A stretch of DNA of 64,000 bases from Bhargavaea cecembensis (GCF_000826125.2 NZ_LN651373.1:250172-314171), one strand, 5' to 3'; positions 53,209 to 63,040 are shown, counted from the first letter of the stretch. Translations and numbers: made by a program. Notes: generated by a model not told the origin, from the letters alone.

Positions 53209-53706
53209 ATGAACGTATTACTGAGAGGAATTGAAGCTCTTTCGTCAGCAGTGGGAAAACTCGCAGGACTATTGATGATCCCGCTGACTCTTGTCATCGT
53301 CTATACCGTCATCATGCGCCGTTTCCTTTCCAGCGCGCCGGACTGGGGGTTTGAAGTGCCGATTTTTATATTCGGCATCATGATTTTACTTTCAGGTGCC
53401 GATACATTAAGGGTCAAGGGACATATCGCGGTAGATATCATTCTGCAGTATGTATCTGAAAAAGCGGGGAAGCTTTTGATCACCTTCGGGCTTTTGGTTG
53501 TTTTGTTTGTAAGCGCATTCCTGGTGTTCAAAGGGGTTGATTCAGCGGTAGAGTCGACAAGGATCATGGAAAGATCGTCCCATCAAAGTTCATTCAATCC
53601 GCAGATCTGGTGGTTCAAATGGTTCATTCCGATTGGCGGCTTGCTGATCTGGTTGCAGGCATGGGTGGAAATCTACAAAGTCTGGCGCGGAGGTGACGCG
53701 AAATGA
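53209..53706 (+). CDS. TRAP transporter small permease (DctQ family)
   Basis: A 165-aa protein with four membrane helices and the DctQ pattern (VYTVIMRRFLSSAPDWGFEVPIFIFGIMILLSGADTLRVKGHIAVDII). It associates with the large permease. AAGGCGGTG precedes the ATG. The stop overlaps the dctM start by 4 bp (ATGA). Confidence 0.9.
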   Translation: MNVLLRGIEALSSAVGKLAGLLMIPLTLVIVYTVIMRRFLSSAPDWGFEVPIFIFGIMILLSGADTLRVKGHIAVDIILQYVSEKAGKLLITFGLLVVLFVSAFLVFKGVDSAVESTRIMERSSHQSSFNPQIWWFKWFIPIGGLLIWLQAWVEIYKVWRGGDAK

Positions 53707-55022
53707 TGTTCATCTTCGAATACGCGCCGATCGCGATGTTTGTCCTGCTGCTCCTTCTGTTGTTCCTTGGCGTGCCGATCGCATTTGCGCTTGCTTCTGT
53801 CGGGATCGTCTTTGCTTTGATGATGTGGGGAATCGACAGTACTGCTTTATTAACGAGCGCCACATGGGGGATCATGAATAACTTCACGCTCATTGCGATC
53901 CCCCTGTTCATCCTCATGTCGGTCCTTCTGGAGAAAACGAATATCATTTCCGACCTGTTCGATGCGGTATATAAGTGGTCAGGGGGGCTGCGCGGCGGGC
54001 TGGCCATCACTGCGATTGTCGTCGGTGCAATCATTGGCGCAATCTCGGGGGTCGTGGCAGCCGGCGTGATCGGCCTCGGACTGATCGCACTTCCGCAGAT
54101 GATGAGATACAAATACAACGAGACGCTGAGCCTCGGTTCGATCATGGCTGGAGGAACACTCGGCCAGCTGATTCCGCCGAGCCTGAATATGGTCGTCTAC
54201 GGGGCGATCACGGGTGTCTCGGTATCAAGCCTATTCGCAGGAGGGCTCAGCTCAGGAATCCTGCTGATCCTTCTGTTCGTGGCCTATATCCTTTTCCAGG
54301 CTTACCGGAAAGATGACATGGCGCCTGCTCTGGCAAAGGATGACCGGGCAACGACTGAGGAGAAGTTTAATTCATTGAAATCCGTCTTCCTGCCGATGCT
54401 CCTTATCGTGCTCGTACTGGGCTCGATCTTCACCGGTGTCGCGACGCCAACAGAAGGGGCGGCCGTCGGTGTGCTGGGCACCGTCATCATCGGTGTGGCT
54501 TCCAAGCGGCTGAACTGGGTGAAGATGAGAGAATCCATCTATGAGTCAATGAAGATGACGGGCATGGTCGGATGGATCTTGATCGGTGCCGCGGCTTTCA
54601 GTGCAGTTTTCTCAGGAGTCGGCGGCAATCAGTTTGTTTCTGAAATGGCAGCCAGCGCACCGGGCGGCAAATGGGGCGTACTCTTCTTTGCCCTCGCGTT
54701 CATCATCCTTCTCGGGATGTTCTTGGAGACAATGGCCTTGATCATGCTCGCAGCGCCGATCATTACGCCGGTGGTCGTCGATGCGGGGTTCGATCCTCTG
54801 TGGTGGGCAATCATCTTCATGGTCGTCTTGCAGATGGCGTTCCTGACGCCGCCGTTCGGTTTTGCGATCTTCTATCTGAAGAGTGCCGTCGGAGAGCGCG
54901 TCAGCATCGGGAAGATTTACCGGGCCACGGTGCCGTTCATTATCATTCAATTGATCGCGGCGATCTTGCTGATCGTATTCCCGCAGCTGGCAACTTGGCT
55001 GCCTGAACTGTTAAGAGACTAA
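53703..55022 (+). CDS. TRAP transporter large permease (DctM family)
   Basis: A 439-aa membrane protein with about 12 segments, DctM signatures FTLIAIPLFILMSVLLEKTNI, GGLAITAIVVGAIIGAISGVVAAGVIGLGLIALPQMMRYKY and GGTLGQLIPPSLNMVVYG. It is the sodium-coupled transport pore. GGAGGTGACG precedes the ATG and lies in the end of dctQ. Confidence 0.93.
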   Translation: MMFIFEYAPIAMFVLLLLLLFLGVPIAFALASVGIVFALMMWGIDSTALLTSATWGIMNNFTLIAIPLFILMSVLLEKTNIISDLFDAVYKWSGGLRGGLAITAIVVGAIIGAISGVVAAGVIGLGLIALPQMMRYKYNETLSLGSIMAGGTLGQLIPPSLNMVVYGAITGVSVSSLFAGGLSSGILLILLFVAYILFQAYRKDDMAPALAKDDRATTEEKFNSLKSVFLPMLLIVLVLGSIFTGVATPTEGAAVGVLGTVIIGVASKRLNWVKMRESIYESMKMTGMVGWILIGAAAFSAVFSGVGGNQFVSEMAASAPGGKWGVLFFALAFIILLGMFLETMALIMLAAPIITPVVVDAGFDPLWWAIIFMVVLQMAFLTPPFGFAIFYLKSAVGERVSIGKIYRATVPFIIIQLIAAILLIVFPQLATWLPELLRD

Positions 55023-55042
55023 AATTAATGGAGGTTATGAAA

Positions 55043-55942
55043 ATGGTAGATTTTAAAGGCGTTTACCCTGTACTTGTAACACCGATGCATGAGGACGGAA
55101 CTGTGAACTGGGAAGGCTTTGCAAACAATATTGAGTATTATATCGGAGAAGGCGTGGATGGACTTGCCATCAACGGAAGTACCGGAGAATTTGTCAGCCT
55201 GACGAAGGAAGAACGTTACAAAGCAGTGGAAGTGGCGGTCAAGCAGGTGAACGGACGTCTGCCGTTGATTGTCGGAACCGCAGCCGAAACAACAGCCGAC
55301 GCCATTGAATACACCCGGCAGGTAGAAGAAGCAGGCGCGGACGGGGCGTTGCTGATCAACTCTTACTATGCTCATCCGAAGGAAGAAGAAATCTACGAGC
55401 ATTTCAAAGCGGTCGCAGAAGCAGTCTCGTTCCCGGTCATGATTTATAACAATCCATTCACAAGTGGAGTCGATATCTTGGTTGAAACGATTCTCCGTGT
55501 GGGAAGGGATGTCAGTAACATCACCCATATCAAAGAATCCAGCGGGGAAATCCGGAATGTCCGGGATATCTCGAGACAGGGCGCAGGATCCATCAAGACA
55601 TTCTGCGGAGCGGATGACATGGTGCTGGAATCATTCCTCGTAGGAGCAGTAGGCTGGATCTCGGTCGCCGGAAATATCTCCCCGCGGACAGCGAAAGCCG
55701 TATACGACGCTTTCGAAGCAGGAGATCTTGCGAAAGCGTGGGATGTATACGACCGCCTACTGCCGCTCTGCAACTTCCTCGAAGGATCCGGCAAATACGT
55801 CCAGGTGGCCAAGCGGGCAATGGAACTGAAAGGACTGGCAGGCGGACCCCCGCGCAGGCCGCGACTCGGACTTACAAAGGAAGAGGAAGAAACGTTGAAG
55901 AAGCATATGAGAGAACTGGGTGAGTTGAAAGAGAATAGATGA
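55043..55942 (+). CDS. dihydrodipicolinate synthase/N-acetylneuraminate lyase family aldolase
   Basis: A 299-aa (beta/alpha)8 class I aldolase: GVYPVLVTPMHEDGTVNWEG, GLAINGSTGEFVSLTKEERYKAVE (phosphate-like GSTGE), FPVMIYNNP (catalytic Tyr) and THIKESSGEIRNV with the Schiff-base Lys near residue 164. The TRAP genes immediately upstream suggest a catabolic lyase for an imported sugar acid or keto-acid rather than lysine synthesis. GGAGG is 8 nt before ATG 55043. Confidence 0.9.
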   Translation: MVDFKGVYPVLVTPMHEDGTVNWEGFANNIEYYIGEGVDGLAINGSTGEFVSLTKEERYKAVEVAVKQVNGRLPLIVGTAAETTADAIEYTRQVEEAGADGALLINSYYAHPKEEEIYEHFKAVAEAVSFPVMIYNNPFTSGVDILVETILRVGRDVSNITHIKESSGEIRNVRDISRQGAGSIKTFCGADDMVLESFLVGAVGWISVAGNISPRTAKAVYDAFEAGDLAKAWDVYDRLLPLCNFLEGSGKYVQVAKRAMELKGLAGGPPRRPRLGLTKEEEETLKKHMRELGELKENR

Positions 55943-55948
55943 ATGATG

Positions 55949-55978
55949 TCCCGGAGTGCGAGTGCTCCGGGAATTTTT
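55949..55978 (+). terminator. terminator of the TRAP-lyase operon
   Basis: TCCCGGAG and CTCCGGGA form an 8-bp stem followed by ATTTTTG. Confidence 0.85.
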
Positions 55979-56048
55979 GTTGAGAGTGGAAGAGTTATGT
56001 GTATAGTGGAGATACAGATGATGAAACACGAACGGGAGTGGATGCTAA

Positions 56049-56576
56049 ATGACTGATTCAATCGGAGGAGAGTTCAGAAGGATCCGGAAAGAGAAGAAAA
56101 TGACCTTGAAAGAACTGAGCGAGCGCAGCGGCCTGTCCATGAGCTTCCTGTCCCAAGTGGAGCGGGGCATCAGCACCGTGACATTCACATCGGTCAGGAA
56201 GATTGCCGAAGCCCTCGGGGTAAGCGTGAACTTCTTTTTCGAACCCGAAGAAGAATCCCCAATCAAAAGAAAATCCCTAAAGAAAAGTGCAGATCAACCG
56301 AACTTTACATACACGAGCCTCACAGGAAATCTGGATCAACCGCAATTCACACCTGCCAGGATCGAACTGAAAGCAGGCGAATCCCAAACAGCCCCCTACT
56401 CCCACCGCGGACAGGAATTCGTCTACGTCTTGGAGGGAGAACTGAAAGTGATGCTCGAAGGACATGAAGAGACGCTATATCCCCATGAATCCCTGCATAT
56501 TGACTCCTCCAAGGAACACACCTGGTACAACGAAACAGACAAGCCGGTCATCCTGCTGGTGGTGAGTACGAATTAG
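56049..56576 (+). CDS. XRE-cupin transcriptional regulator
   Basis: A 175-aa protein with an N-terminal XRE helix-turn-helix (IGGEFRRIRKEKKMTLKELSERSGLSMSFLSQVERGISTVTFTSVRKIAEALGV) and a C-terminal cupin (GQEFVYVLEGELKVMLEGHEETLYPHESLHIDSSKEHTWYN). Such regulators sense small molecules in the cupin. It follows the TRAP-lyase operon and is a likely controller of it through the palindrome at 52011. ATG 56049 follows GGAGTGG. Confidence 0.88.
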   Translation: MTDSIGGEFRRIRKEKKMTLKELSERSGLSMSFLSQVERGISTVTFTSVRKIAEALGVSVNFFFEPEEESPIKRKSLKKSADQPNFTYTSLTGNLDQPQFTPARIELKAGESQTAPYSHRGQEFVYVLEGELKVMLEGHEETLYPHESLHIDSSKEHTWYNETDKPVILLVVSTN

Positions 56577-56880
56577 GGGCGGGAGGGATGAGGTTGTTGT
56601 GTTCATTAATGATGAACTTGGTCGGATAGATCTTAGAAGAACGACTTAGCGTGAGTCTGGCAGGAGGATCTGCAACCTGGACTTATCGATACATAGCAAG
56701 TCCATTCAGGAAGAAATTTTTTAAATCAGTTGTAAATATATCGCCCCCACACAGCCTAAAGGCGTATAGGGGCAGTTTATTGTCTTCTCTTTATTGCTGT
56801 CCAAGCACTTTTGTTAGAAACAGTTTGTCAGGGTTTTCTTTTAATGTAGGCGTAAGGTCCCTCTCTCGAAATTAATATAA
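56577..56880. other. intergenic stretch, no gene seen
   Basis: About 300 bp between the convergent XRE-cupin and pepD genes. It contains no supported ORF; a weak dyad (GCCTAAAGGCG) near 56755 is the only structure seen. Confidence 0.5.
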
Positions 56881-58353
56881 TCAGATGTGTTTCAGAACTT
56901 CTTTCAAAAACCTCCAGAAGTTCTGGACGGAGGAGATGGAGACATACTCGCCGGGGGTGTGCAGATTGCGTGATGTTGGACCGGCAGCAATCATGTCTAG
57001 CGGTTTGGTTGATTTTTTGGCAAAAACACCGCATTCGAGACCGGCATGAAGAATGTGGAATTCTGGTGCGATACTGAACATTTCTTCATAGACCTCATGG
57101 AAGATCTGTTTCAAGCGTGAATCAGGATTGTATTCCCATTCGGGGCAATCTGCCATGATATGTATTTCACCGCCTGCATGCTTGGCGAGGAATGCGACCC
57201 GGTTGTACATCTCGCGATAGACACTTTCGACGGAGCTTCTTGTCATGACTTGGATGACTGCTTTGTGTTCCTGAAGTCGGATGGTGCCGAGATTAATGGA
57301 GCTTTCGACCGTGCCTGGAATTTCTGCGTCCATCCTGATGATGCCGTTATCGGACAGATAGAGGTAGTCGATAAGACGTCCCGAAGAATCGGTGGAAAGG
57401 ACATTGGCGGGGCGGTCCTTGTTTTCCAGAACTACTATTTCGAGGGTAGGTTCGGTCGAACGATATTCATTTCGGTAAATTTTTTCGTAAGTCAAGATGA
57501 GGTTGAGGACGGTTTGCTTGTCGTTTGCATTCACAGTAATCAATGCTTCTGTCTCTCGCGGGATCGCATTATACTGGAGGCCACCGCTTAAACTGGCAAG
57601 GGCTAAGTCTGTTTCCCGGCGAATCGCCTGGAGGAGCCGAGACATTAGCTTATTGGAGTTGGCGCGTCCGCGATGGATATCTTCGCCGGAATGGCCGCCG
57701 GTGAGTCCGCGGACAGAGATGGAGAGCGTGACGGTGTCCGCAACAGCCTGGACCCTCTCGATCGGAATTTCGACCCTTATGACTGGACCGCCTGCACAGC
57801 CGACGACAAACGAGCCTTCGTCGTTTGCATCCAGATTGATGAGCATTCGGCCTTCGACTCGGTTCATGTCAAAGTGCTCTGCTCCGACGAGCCCTCTTTC
57901 CTCGTCACTGGTCAAGATGATTTCGACGGCAGGGTGTTCAGCCTCCTTGTCGGCGAGAAGAGCCAGTGCGAGCGCAACTCCAATTCCATCGTCCGCGCCG
58001 AGCGTCGTCTCCTTCGCAATGACTTTATCGCCTTCGACTTCCACGTTTATCGGGTCTCGATCAAAATTGTGCAGTGTGCCCTTGTTTTTCTCGCAGACCA
58101 TGTCGGTGTGCGCTTGCAGGATGACGGGAGGCTTTAATTCGTATCCTTTAGTTGCAGGTTTTTTTATGACGAGATTGAGGTGGTCGTCTTTCTGCCAATC
58201 CAAGCCGTGGGATTCAGCGAAATCGATCAGATAGGCGACGACCTGCTCTTCCTTTCCAGAGCAGCGGGGGATTTGTGTCAAGTCCTCAAAGAAGTGGAAT
58301 ACTTCATAAGGCTCAATGTTCTCTAAAACTCGTTCTGTTTCCAATTGACTCAT
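56881..58353 (-). CDS. pepD: aminoacyl-histidine dipeptidase (PepD, M20 family)
   Basis: A 490-aa dizinc dipeptidase. Motifs: VILQAHTDMVCEKN (His80 region), LGADDGIGVALALALLAD (bridging Asp), LTSDEERGLVGAEHFD (catalytic Glu), LINLDANDEGSFVVGCAGG, and the C-terminal HAGLECGVF with a metal-binding His/Glu. It hydrolyses Xaa-His and other dipeptides in the cytosol. Second gene of an operon with a YfcC-family carrier 6 bp upstream. Confidence 0.94.
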   Translation of the reverse strand: MSQLETERVLENIEPYEVFHFFEDLTQIPRCSGKEEQVVAYLIDFAESHGLDWQKDDHLNLVIKKPATKGYELKPPVILQAHTDMVCEKNKGTLHNFDRDPINVEVEGDKVIAKETTLGADDGIGVALALALLADKEAEHPAVEIILTSDEERGLVGAEHFDMNRVEGRMLINLDANDEGSFVVGCAGGPVIRVEIPIERVQAVADTVTLSISVRGLTGGHSGEDIHRGRANSNKLMSRLLQAIRRETDLALASLSGGLQYNAIPRETEALITVNANDKQTVLNLILTYEKIYRNEYRSTEPTLEIVVLENKDRPANVLSTDSSGRLIDYLYLSDNGIIRMDAEIPGTVESSINLGTIRLQEHKAVIQVMTRSSVESVYREMYNRVAFLAKHAGGEIHIMADCPEWEYNPDSRLKQIFHEVYEEMFSIAPEFHILHAGLECGVFAKKSTKPLDMIAAGPTSRNLHTPGEYVSISSVQNFWRFLKEVLKHI

Positions 58354-58359
58354 CCTTTC

Positions 58360-59787
58360 TCAATTCATGATCAACGTCGTGCCGACGAGCACAACGATTG
58401 TTACAAGGCCGATGAAGAGCGCGAATTTCCAGATGAACTTAATCCATGTAAGGTACGAGGTTTTAGTCATGACGAGTACCCCCATCAGGATGGCAACCGT
58501 CGGCGAGATCAAGGATAGCATCGCGTTGGCCGACTGGTATGCAATGACAACAATTTCACGTCCGACACCCGCAAAGTCTGCGAGTGGTGCCATGATTCCC
58601 ATCGATAGCGTGGCCAGTGCCGAACTGGACGGGATGAAGAATGATAGCACAAGATAGATGATATACGATGCAGCTGCGAACACGCTGGATGATGTATTGG
58701 ATAAAACCGATTCTCCTGCGTGCAACACAGTATCGGTGATCATCGCATCATTCATGACGACCGCCACGCCACGTGCAACTCCGATGATAATTGCCACACC
58801 GAGGAGGCCCTTTGCTCCGTCTATGAACGTATCAATGAACTCCTCCTCTTTAAACCTGGCAACGAATCCGACAAGGAGAGATGCGACAAGGAACACCGCA
58901 CTCAGCTCGCCGAACCACCAGTTCATTGTGGGAATGAACGAAATTCCAAGTTCTCCCCACGGAAGAACGCCCCACATCATGACGACGAACGCGAGAATGA
59001 AGATTGCCAGTACAGCCTTTCGCTTCTTGGTGAAATCGAGCAGGTTGTCGAGATTGACGTCCTTCAGGAAAAACTTCTCGTTCTCTTCCTTTTGTGCGTA
59101 GACAAGTGACTGCGTTGGATCCTTTTTTACTTTTTCGGCGTAACGCATTGTGAATAGAATGCCGGCAGGTATGTAGATAAGCAGCAGGACAATCCGTATG
59201 ACAATTCCGTCGCCCATGGAAATTCCCGCAAAGCGGCTCGCAATCGCAACCGCGAATGGGTTCGCAAATGATGCCATCACCCCCAGCGCCGCTCCCAGTT
59301 TGATCACCGCTATCCCGGTAAGCGTGTCATATCCTGCCGCAAGCAGGACCGGGATTAACACGAGGAAGAATGGCAGCGTCTCCTCTTCAATTCCAAAACT
59401 TGCCCCTGCCAGGCTAAACATGAGCATCAATGCCGGGATTAGAAGCTTCTCGCGCCCTTTAAGCTTTCTGATCGCATGCCCGATGCCTGCATCAATCGCG
59501 CCGGTCTTCATGACAACAGCCAGAAATCCACCGATGACAAGAGTGTATAAAATGATGTCGACTGACTCCATGAACCCATTGATCGGTGCCATGATAACGC
59601 CGCCAAATCCTTGGGGATGTGACTCGACCGTGTGATAGGTATCCGGAATCGGACGGTCTGTCCCATTGTTCGATTCGTACTCATACGTTCCGCCTGGTAT
59701 TACCCAACTCAATAATGCGATGCCAATAATGATACATAAGATGATCGTATAAGTGGATGGCATTTTGAACTTCTGTTTCTTCTCCAT
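58360..59787 (-). CDS. YfcC-family transporter
   Basis: A 475-aa membrane protein of the YfcC family (about 12 helices; MPSTYTIILCIIIGIALLSWVIPGGTYEY start, FSLAGASFGIEEETLPFFLVLIPVLLAAGYD, FIPSSSALATLSMGIMAPLADFAG). Start ATG 59787 (AGGGGGCAAC upstream) is preferred over an upstream in-frame start near 59862. YfcC-type proteins are poorly characterised; pairing with PepD suggests peptide or amino-acid uptake or exchange. A near-palindromic TGTGAAAGCGCTTCACA lies upstream at 59848-59864. Confidence 0.87.
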   Translation of the reverse strand: MEKKQKFKMPSTYTIILCIIIGIALLSWVIPGGTYEYESNNGTDRPIPDTYHTVESHPQGFGGVIMAPINGFMESVDIILYTLVIGGFLAVVMKTGAIDAGIGHAIRKLKGREKLLIPALMLMFSLAGASFGIEEETLPFFLVLIPVLLAAGYDTLTGIAVIKLGAALGVMASFANPFAVAIASRFAGISMGDGIVIRIVLLLIYIPAGILFTMRYAEKVKKDPTQSLVYAQKEENEKFFLKDVNLDNLLDFTKKRKAVLAIFILAFVVMMWGVLPWGELGISFIPTMNWWFGELSAVFLVASLLVGFVARFKEEEFIDTFIDGAKGLLGVAIIIGVARGVAVVMNDAMITDTVLHAGESVLSNTSSSVFAAASYIIYLVLSFFIPSSSALATLSMGIMAPLADFAGVGREIVVIAYQSANAMLSLISPTVAILMGVLVMTKTSYLTWIKFIWKFALFIGLVTIVVLVGTTLIMN

Positions 59788-60047
59788 GAGTTGCCCCCTT
59801 GTAACGTGTAATATGAATATGCGATATAAAGTCGCATATTTGCGATTGTGAAAGCGCTTCACATAAAAGTAAACGCTAATATCGCAAAGAAGTCATTATA
59901 CAGTCTGTCTATATAAAGTCAGGTTGAGTAGACAGGGGGAGGGAAGAGGATGTGACTACTGATTGTGCAGCCGTGGACGTCTTAAGTCTGAAAAAGTTAA
60001 TAAATAGAGTCAGGTAGAAGAACTGAGAGCAAGAGAGGAGCCTGCCC

Positions 60048-61226
60048 ATGACCGACCGTGAATCATTGGAACAGCTGCTGATGGATACTGAGTTACTTGA
60101 CCGATTGGAAGCAAGAGTTAGCGGCTTTAATATGTTTGAGACGCTGGGGTTGGTGAATGCCGAGATTCGGCATAGCAATATGCTGGCCTGGCTGATGTCG
60201 CCTAAAGAGAATCATGGCTTGGACGATGTGTTTTTAAAGCGGTTGATGCAAGAGGTGTTTTACTTGAATCCCGGATCGTTCGGGTATTCACAATTGAGTC
60301 TGTTTGATATCTCCCTGATGGATTACGGCACGTTCACCGTACGGCGGGAGTATCGGCATATGGATCTGTTGCTGGTGTCGGACGTCGAGAAAGTGGTGAT
60401 CGTCATTGAAAACAAGATTTGGAGCTCTGAGTCCGATCACCAATTGGGTGATTATCACAGCAAGATCCAGCAGGAGTTCTCGGATTACCACCAGGTCTTT
60501 CTGTTTTTGACGCAGACCGGTGATGAGGCGAGTGATGCGGAGAACTGGATTAGCGTCACGTACGAGGATGTTTTGCGGGTGCTTGAGAAGAGCGTGTCGT
60601 TGAAGAAGAATGAACTTTCGCCGGCGGTCACGTCATTTATAGAGCAGTATCAGGAAGTGCTGAGGAGGTATATCGTGGGAGACGAGGAACTCGGTCGCAT
60701 TGCAAGGGAGATCTATTCAAAGCATAAGCGGGCGCTGGACTTGATTTATGAATACAAGCCGGATGTATATTCAGAGGTGACGGACGCGGCTGAGGAGCGG
60801 TTGAAGGGGACTGACGGAATCATCATTGATTCGAAAACGAAAAATCGGGTGCGTTTCGTCACAGAAAAGATGGATCCGTACATCGACCGGGTCAGCACTT
60901 GGACGGAGAGCGGTCGGATTCTCTTATTTGAACTAAGGAGCCGGAACGAAAAAGTTGTCCTTAAATTGCTTGTCGGGCCAGGACAAGAAGAAGTGCGGGA
61001 GCGGTATTTTGGGTTGAAAGACAAGCACCCGGCTATTATGAAACGGGCACTTGGACAGTTGACCCCGAAAATCACTCAAGTGTATGCTACAGATCTCGTG
61101 CCCCGAAAGACCTTTAGAGACCTGGAGGAGGACACCGGTGCCATTGTCGACCGGGCACTGGAGAACTTGGACAGGTTCCTGAAGGAGGAGCTGCCGAAGA
61201 TTGAGCGGGTGGTGGAAGAGGAGTAG
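60048..61226 (+). CDS. PD-(D/E)XK nuclease family protein (PDDEXK_4-like), copy 2
   Basis: A 392-aa paralogue of 27534-28697: NMFETLGLVNAEIRHSNMLAWLMSPKENHGLDDVFLKR, RREYRHMDLLLVSDVEKVVIVIENKIWSSESDHQLGDY (D and E-N-K core near 111-129) and a similar C-terminal domain. GC content is higher than in copy 1. AGAGGAG precedes ATG 60048. No defence partner is adjacent; the LysR gene is convergent. Confidence 0.82.
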   Translation: MTDRESLEQLLMDTELLDRLEARVSGFNMFETLGLVNAEIRHSNMLAWLMSPKENHGLDDVFLKRLMQEVFYLNPGSFGYSQLSLFDISLMDYGTFTVRREYRHMDLLLVSDVEKVVIVIENKIWSSESDHQLGDYHSKIQQEFSDYHQVFLFLTQTGDEASDAENWISVTYEDVLRVLEKSVSLKKNELSPAVTSFIEQYQEVLRRYIVGDEELGRIAREIYSKHKRALDLIYEYKPDVYSEVTDAAEERLKGTDGIIIDSKTKNRVRFVTEKMDPYIDRVSTWTESGRILLFELRSRNEKVVLKLLVGPGQEEVRERYFGLKDKHPAIMKRALGQLTPKITQVYATDLVPRKTFRDLEEDTGAIVDRALENLDRFLKEELPKIERVVEEE

Positions 61227-61242
61227 GAACTTTTGCTCCTCC

Positions 61243-62115
61243 TCACTCCACCATCCCCCAAAACCGTTCCGCCGCCCTCGTAACGGGGGCGTTTTTTAAT
61301 TTCACGAGAATGGGTTCGACGTGGTATTCGATCTTGGGGAGTTCGTAGATTTTCAGGTTGTTGAAGAACATGGATTTGTAGTGCATGCCCGGGATGATGG
61401 AGACGCCGAGGCCGCGGTTGACGAGGGCGACGGCGAGCGGAACGTCTTTGCATTCGGCGACGATGTCGGGTTTCAGGCCGAGCGTTTCGAATGCGCGAAG
61501 GACGGCGGTGGAGAAGGAGTAGCCTTCCATGGCGCTGAGCAGGATGAACGGGAGCCGGGCGATTTCTTCGAATGACGGTTTGTCGGACAGTTTGTCGGAC
61601 CAAGACTCGGGGGCGAGCAGGACAGCCGGCTGGGTTTTCAGCTTTTTTGTTTCAACTTCTTCCAGTTTGGCGGGGCTTAGGATCAGCGCGAGATCGAGAT
61701 CCCGCTGGCGTAGCTTGGCGAGCAGTCCTTCCGAGTCCCCTGTGGTGATTTCCAGGTGGGTTTTCGGGAATTCATCGCGGAAAGAGGCGATGAATTCGAC
61801 CAGCAGGTTGTAGCAGGCGGAAGAAACGCCGATTCGCACGGTCCCCGCGGTGCCGGATTCGATTTCCCCGATGCGGCGCTTGATGTCGTCCATCCCGCTC
61901 AGCAGCTGCTCGGCGTATTCATAGAGCAGCCGGCCGGACTCCGTCACTTCCCATTTCTGGCGGTAGCGATGGATCAGCACCGTGCCCAGCTCCAATTCGA
62001 GCTTCTTCAATAGCTGGCTCAGCGGCGGCTGTGCGATGTGGAGCGCTTCCGCCGCTTTGGAAATGTTCCCGTGCTTTACGATTTCCCGATAATATTGTAG
62101 TTGACGGATATCCAT
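61243..62115 (-). CDS. LysR-family transcriptional regulator
   Basis: A 290-aa protein with an N-terminal LysR helix-turn-helix (MDIRQLQYYREIVKHGNISKAAEALHIAQPPLSQLLKKLELELG) and a C-terminal periplasmic-binding-like effector domain. Divergent from the YitT-like gene by 115 bp, which is AT-rich with ATATTATTAGTATAA dyads. It likely controls that gene and itself. Confidence 0.92.
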   Translation of the reverse strand: MDIRQLQYYREIVKHGNISKAAEALHIAQPPLSQLLKKLELELGTVLIHRYRQKWEVTESGRLLYEYAEQLLSGMDDIKRRIGEIESGTAGTVRIGVSSACYNLLVEFIASFRDEFPKTHLEITTGDSEGLLAKLRQRDLDLALILSPAKLEEVETKKLKTQPAVLLAPESWSDKLSDKPSFEEIARLPFILLSAMEGYSFSTAVLRAFETLGLKPDIVAECKDVPLAVALVNRGLGVSIIPGMHYKSMFFNNLKIYELPKIEYHVEPILVKLKNAPVTRAAERFWGMVE

Positions 62116-62230
62116 TTAATCAGCTCCGTTATATGTTATTGGATATAATACTACTACCAAATAGATATTATTAGTATAACGAGGATTGTGATAACATAGA
62201 AAGCATAGTCTTAGAACAGCGAGGGATGTA

Positions 62231-63028
62231 ATGAATCATATTCATGTAACGATCAAACGGCTTTCCTTGTACGTGGTCGGCCTGTTTTTCCTGTCACTTG
62301 GCGTCAGCTTCTCAATCCTGGCCAGCTTCGGCGTCTCGCCGGTGTCTTCGCTCGCCTATGCATTCTCACTGACAACGGGCCTGTCGGTCGGCATGATGAC
62401 CATCGTCGCCAATCTGTTGTTTATTATCCTGCAAATTATAATCAGCAAACGGTTCAACCCACGCGAAGCAATCGTTCAATTGATGATTGCCTTTTTATTT
62501 GGCTTCTTTATGGACCTCACTCTCTATCTTCTGCAACTCCTCCCCGTCTCTGAAACCCCGGCGGTCCGCGTGCTGTTCCTGATCGTCAGCCTCTTTGTTG
62601 TGGCCGTCGGACTGCTCGGCTATACGAGCGTGAAGCTCCCGCTCATGCCATACGATGAACTGACCGCCGTCATCGCTACACGGTTTAAATGGGCCTTCGG
62701 CAAAGCCAAAATCACGAGCGACCTCCTGAACGTCGTCCTCGCCGGTCTCGTCTGCCTGACCTTCATCCGGACACTCGGCTCGATCGGCATCGGCACTGTG
62801 GTGGCTGCTGTCTTCATCGGCAAAATCCTCGGCTGGCTGATTGTCCACTTCCGGGAACCGATGTTGGCCTGGGTGTACCGGGGGCGTGAAGACCTCCAGG
62901 TCACGACCATCGCCATGCAAGCAGAACAAGCAGTACTGGAAGAAAAAGAAATAGCCGAACGCGAACGTCTGGATGCGCTGAAGCATGCAGCTTCGGTGCA
63001 AGTGAAGGATGAGGACTGGTCGGTTTAA
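62231..63028 (+). CDS. YitT/YczE-like membrane protein
   Basis: A 265-aa protein with five or six helices (RLSLYVVGLFFLSLGVSFSILASFGVSPVSSLAYAFS, LMIAFLFGFFMDLTLYLLQLLP, LPLMPYDELTAVIATRFK, GIGTVVAAVFIGKILGWLI) and a cytosolic tail of about 50 residues. Belongs to the YitT/YczE/YyaS group, function not established. GCGAGGGATGT precedes the ATG; divergent LysR gene upstream. Confidence 0.83.
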   Translation: MNHIHVTIKRLSLYVVGLFFLSLGVSFSILASFGVSPVSSLAYAFSLTTGLSVGMMTIVANLLFIILQIIISKRFNPREAIVQLMIAFLFGFFMDLTLYLLQLLPVSETPAVRVLFLIVSLFVVAVGLLGYTSVKLPLMPYDELTAVIATRFKWAFGKAKITSDLLNVVLAGLVCLTFIRTLGSIGIGTVVAAVFIGKILGWLIVHFREPMLAWVYRGREDLQVTTIAMQAEQAVLEEKEIAERERLDALKHAASVQVKDEDWSV

Positions 63029-63040
63029 ATTAATAATTTA

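Noticed and set aside
59848-59864. TGTGAAAGCGCTTCACA upstream of the YfcC gene as a cre site
   Set aside because: Near-palindromic but one base short of the cre consensus TGWNANCGNTNWCA; mentioned with the gene but not called as a site.
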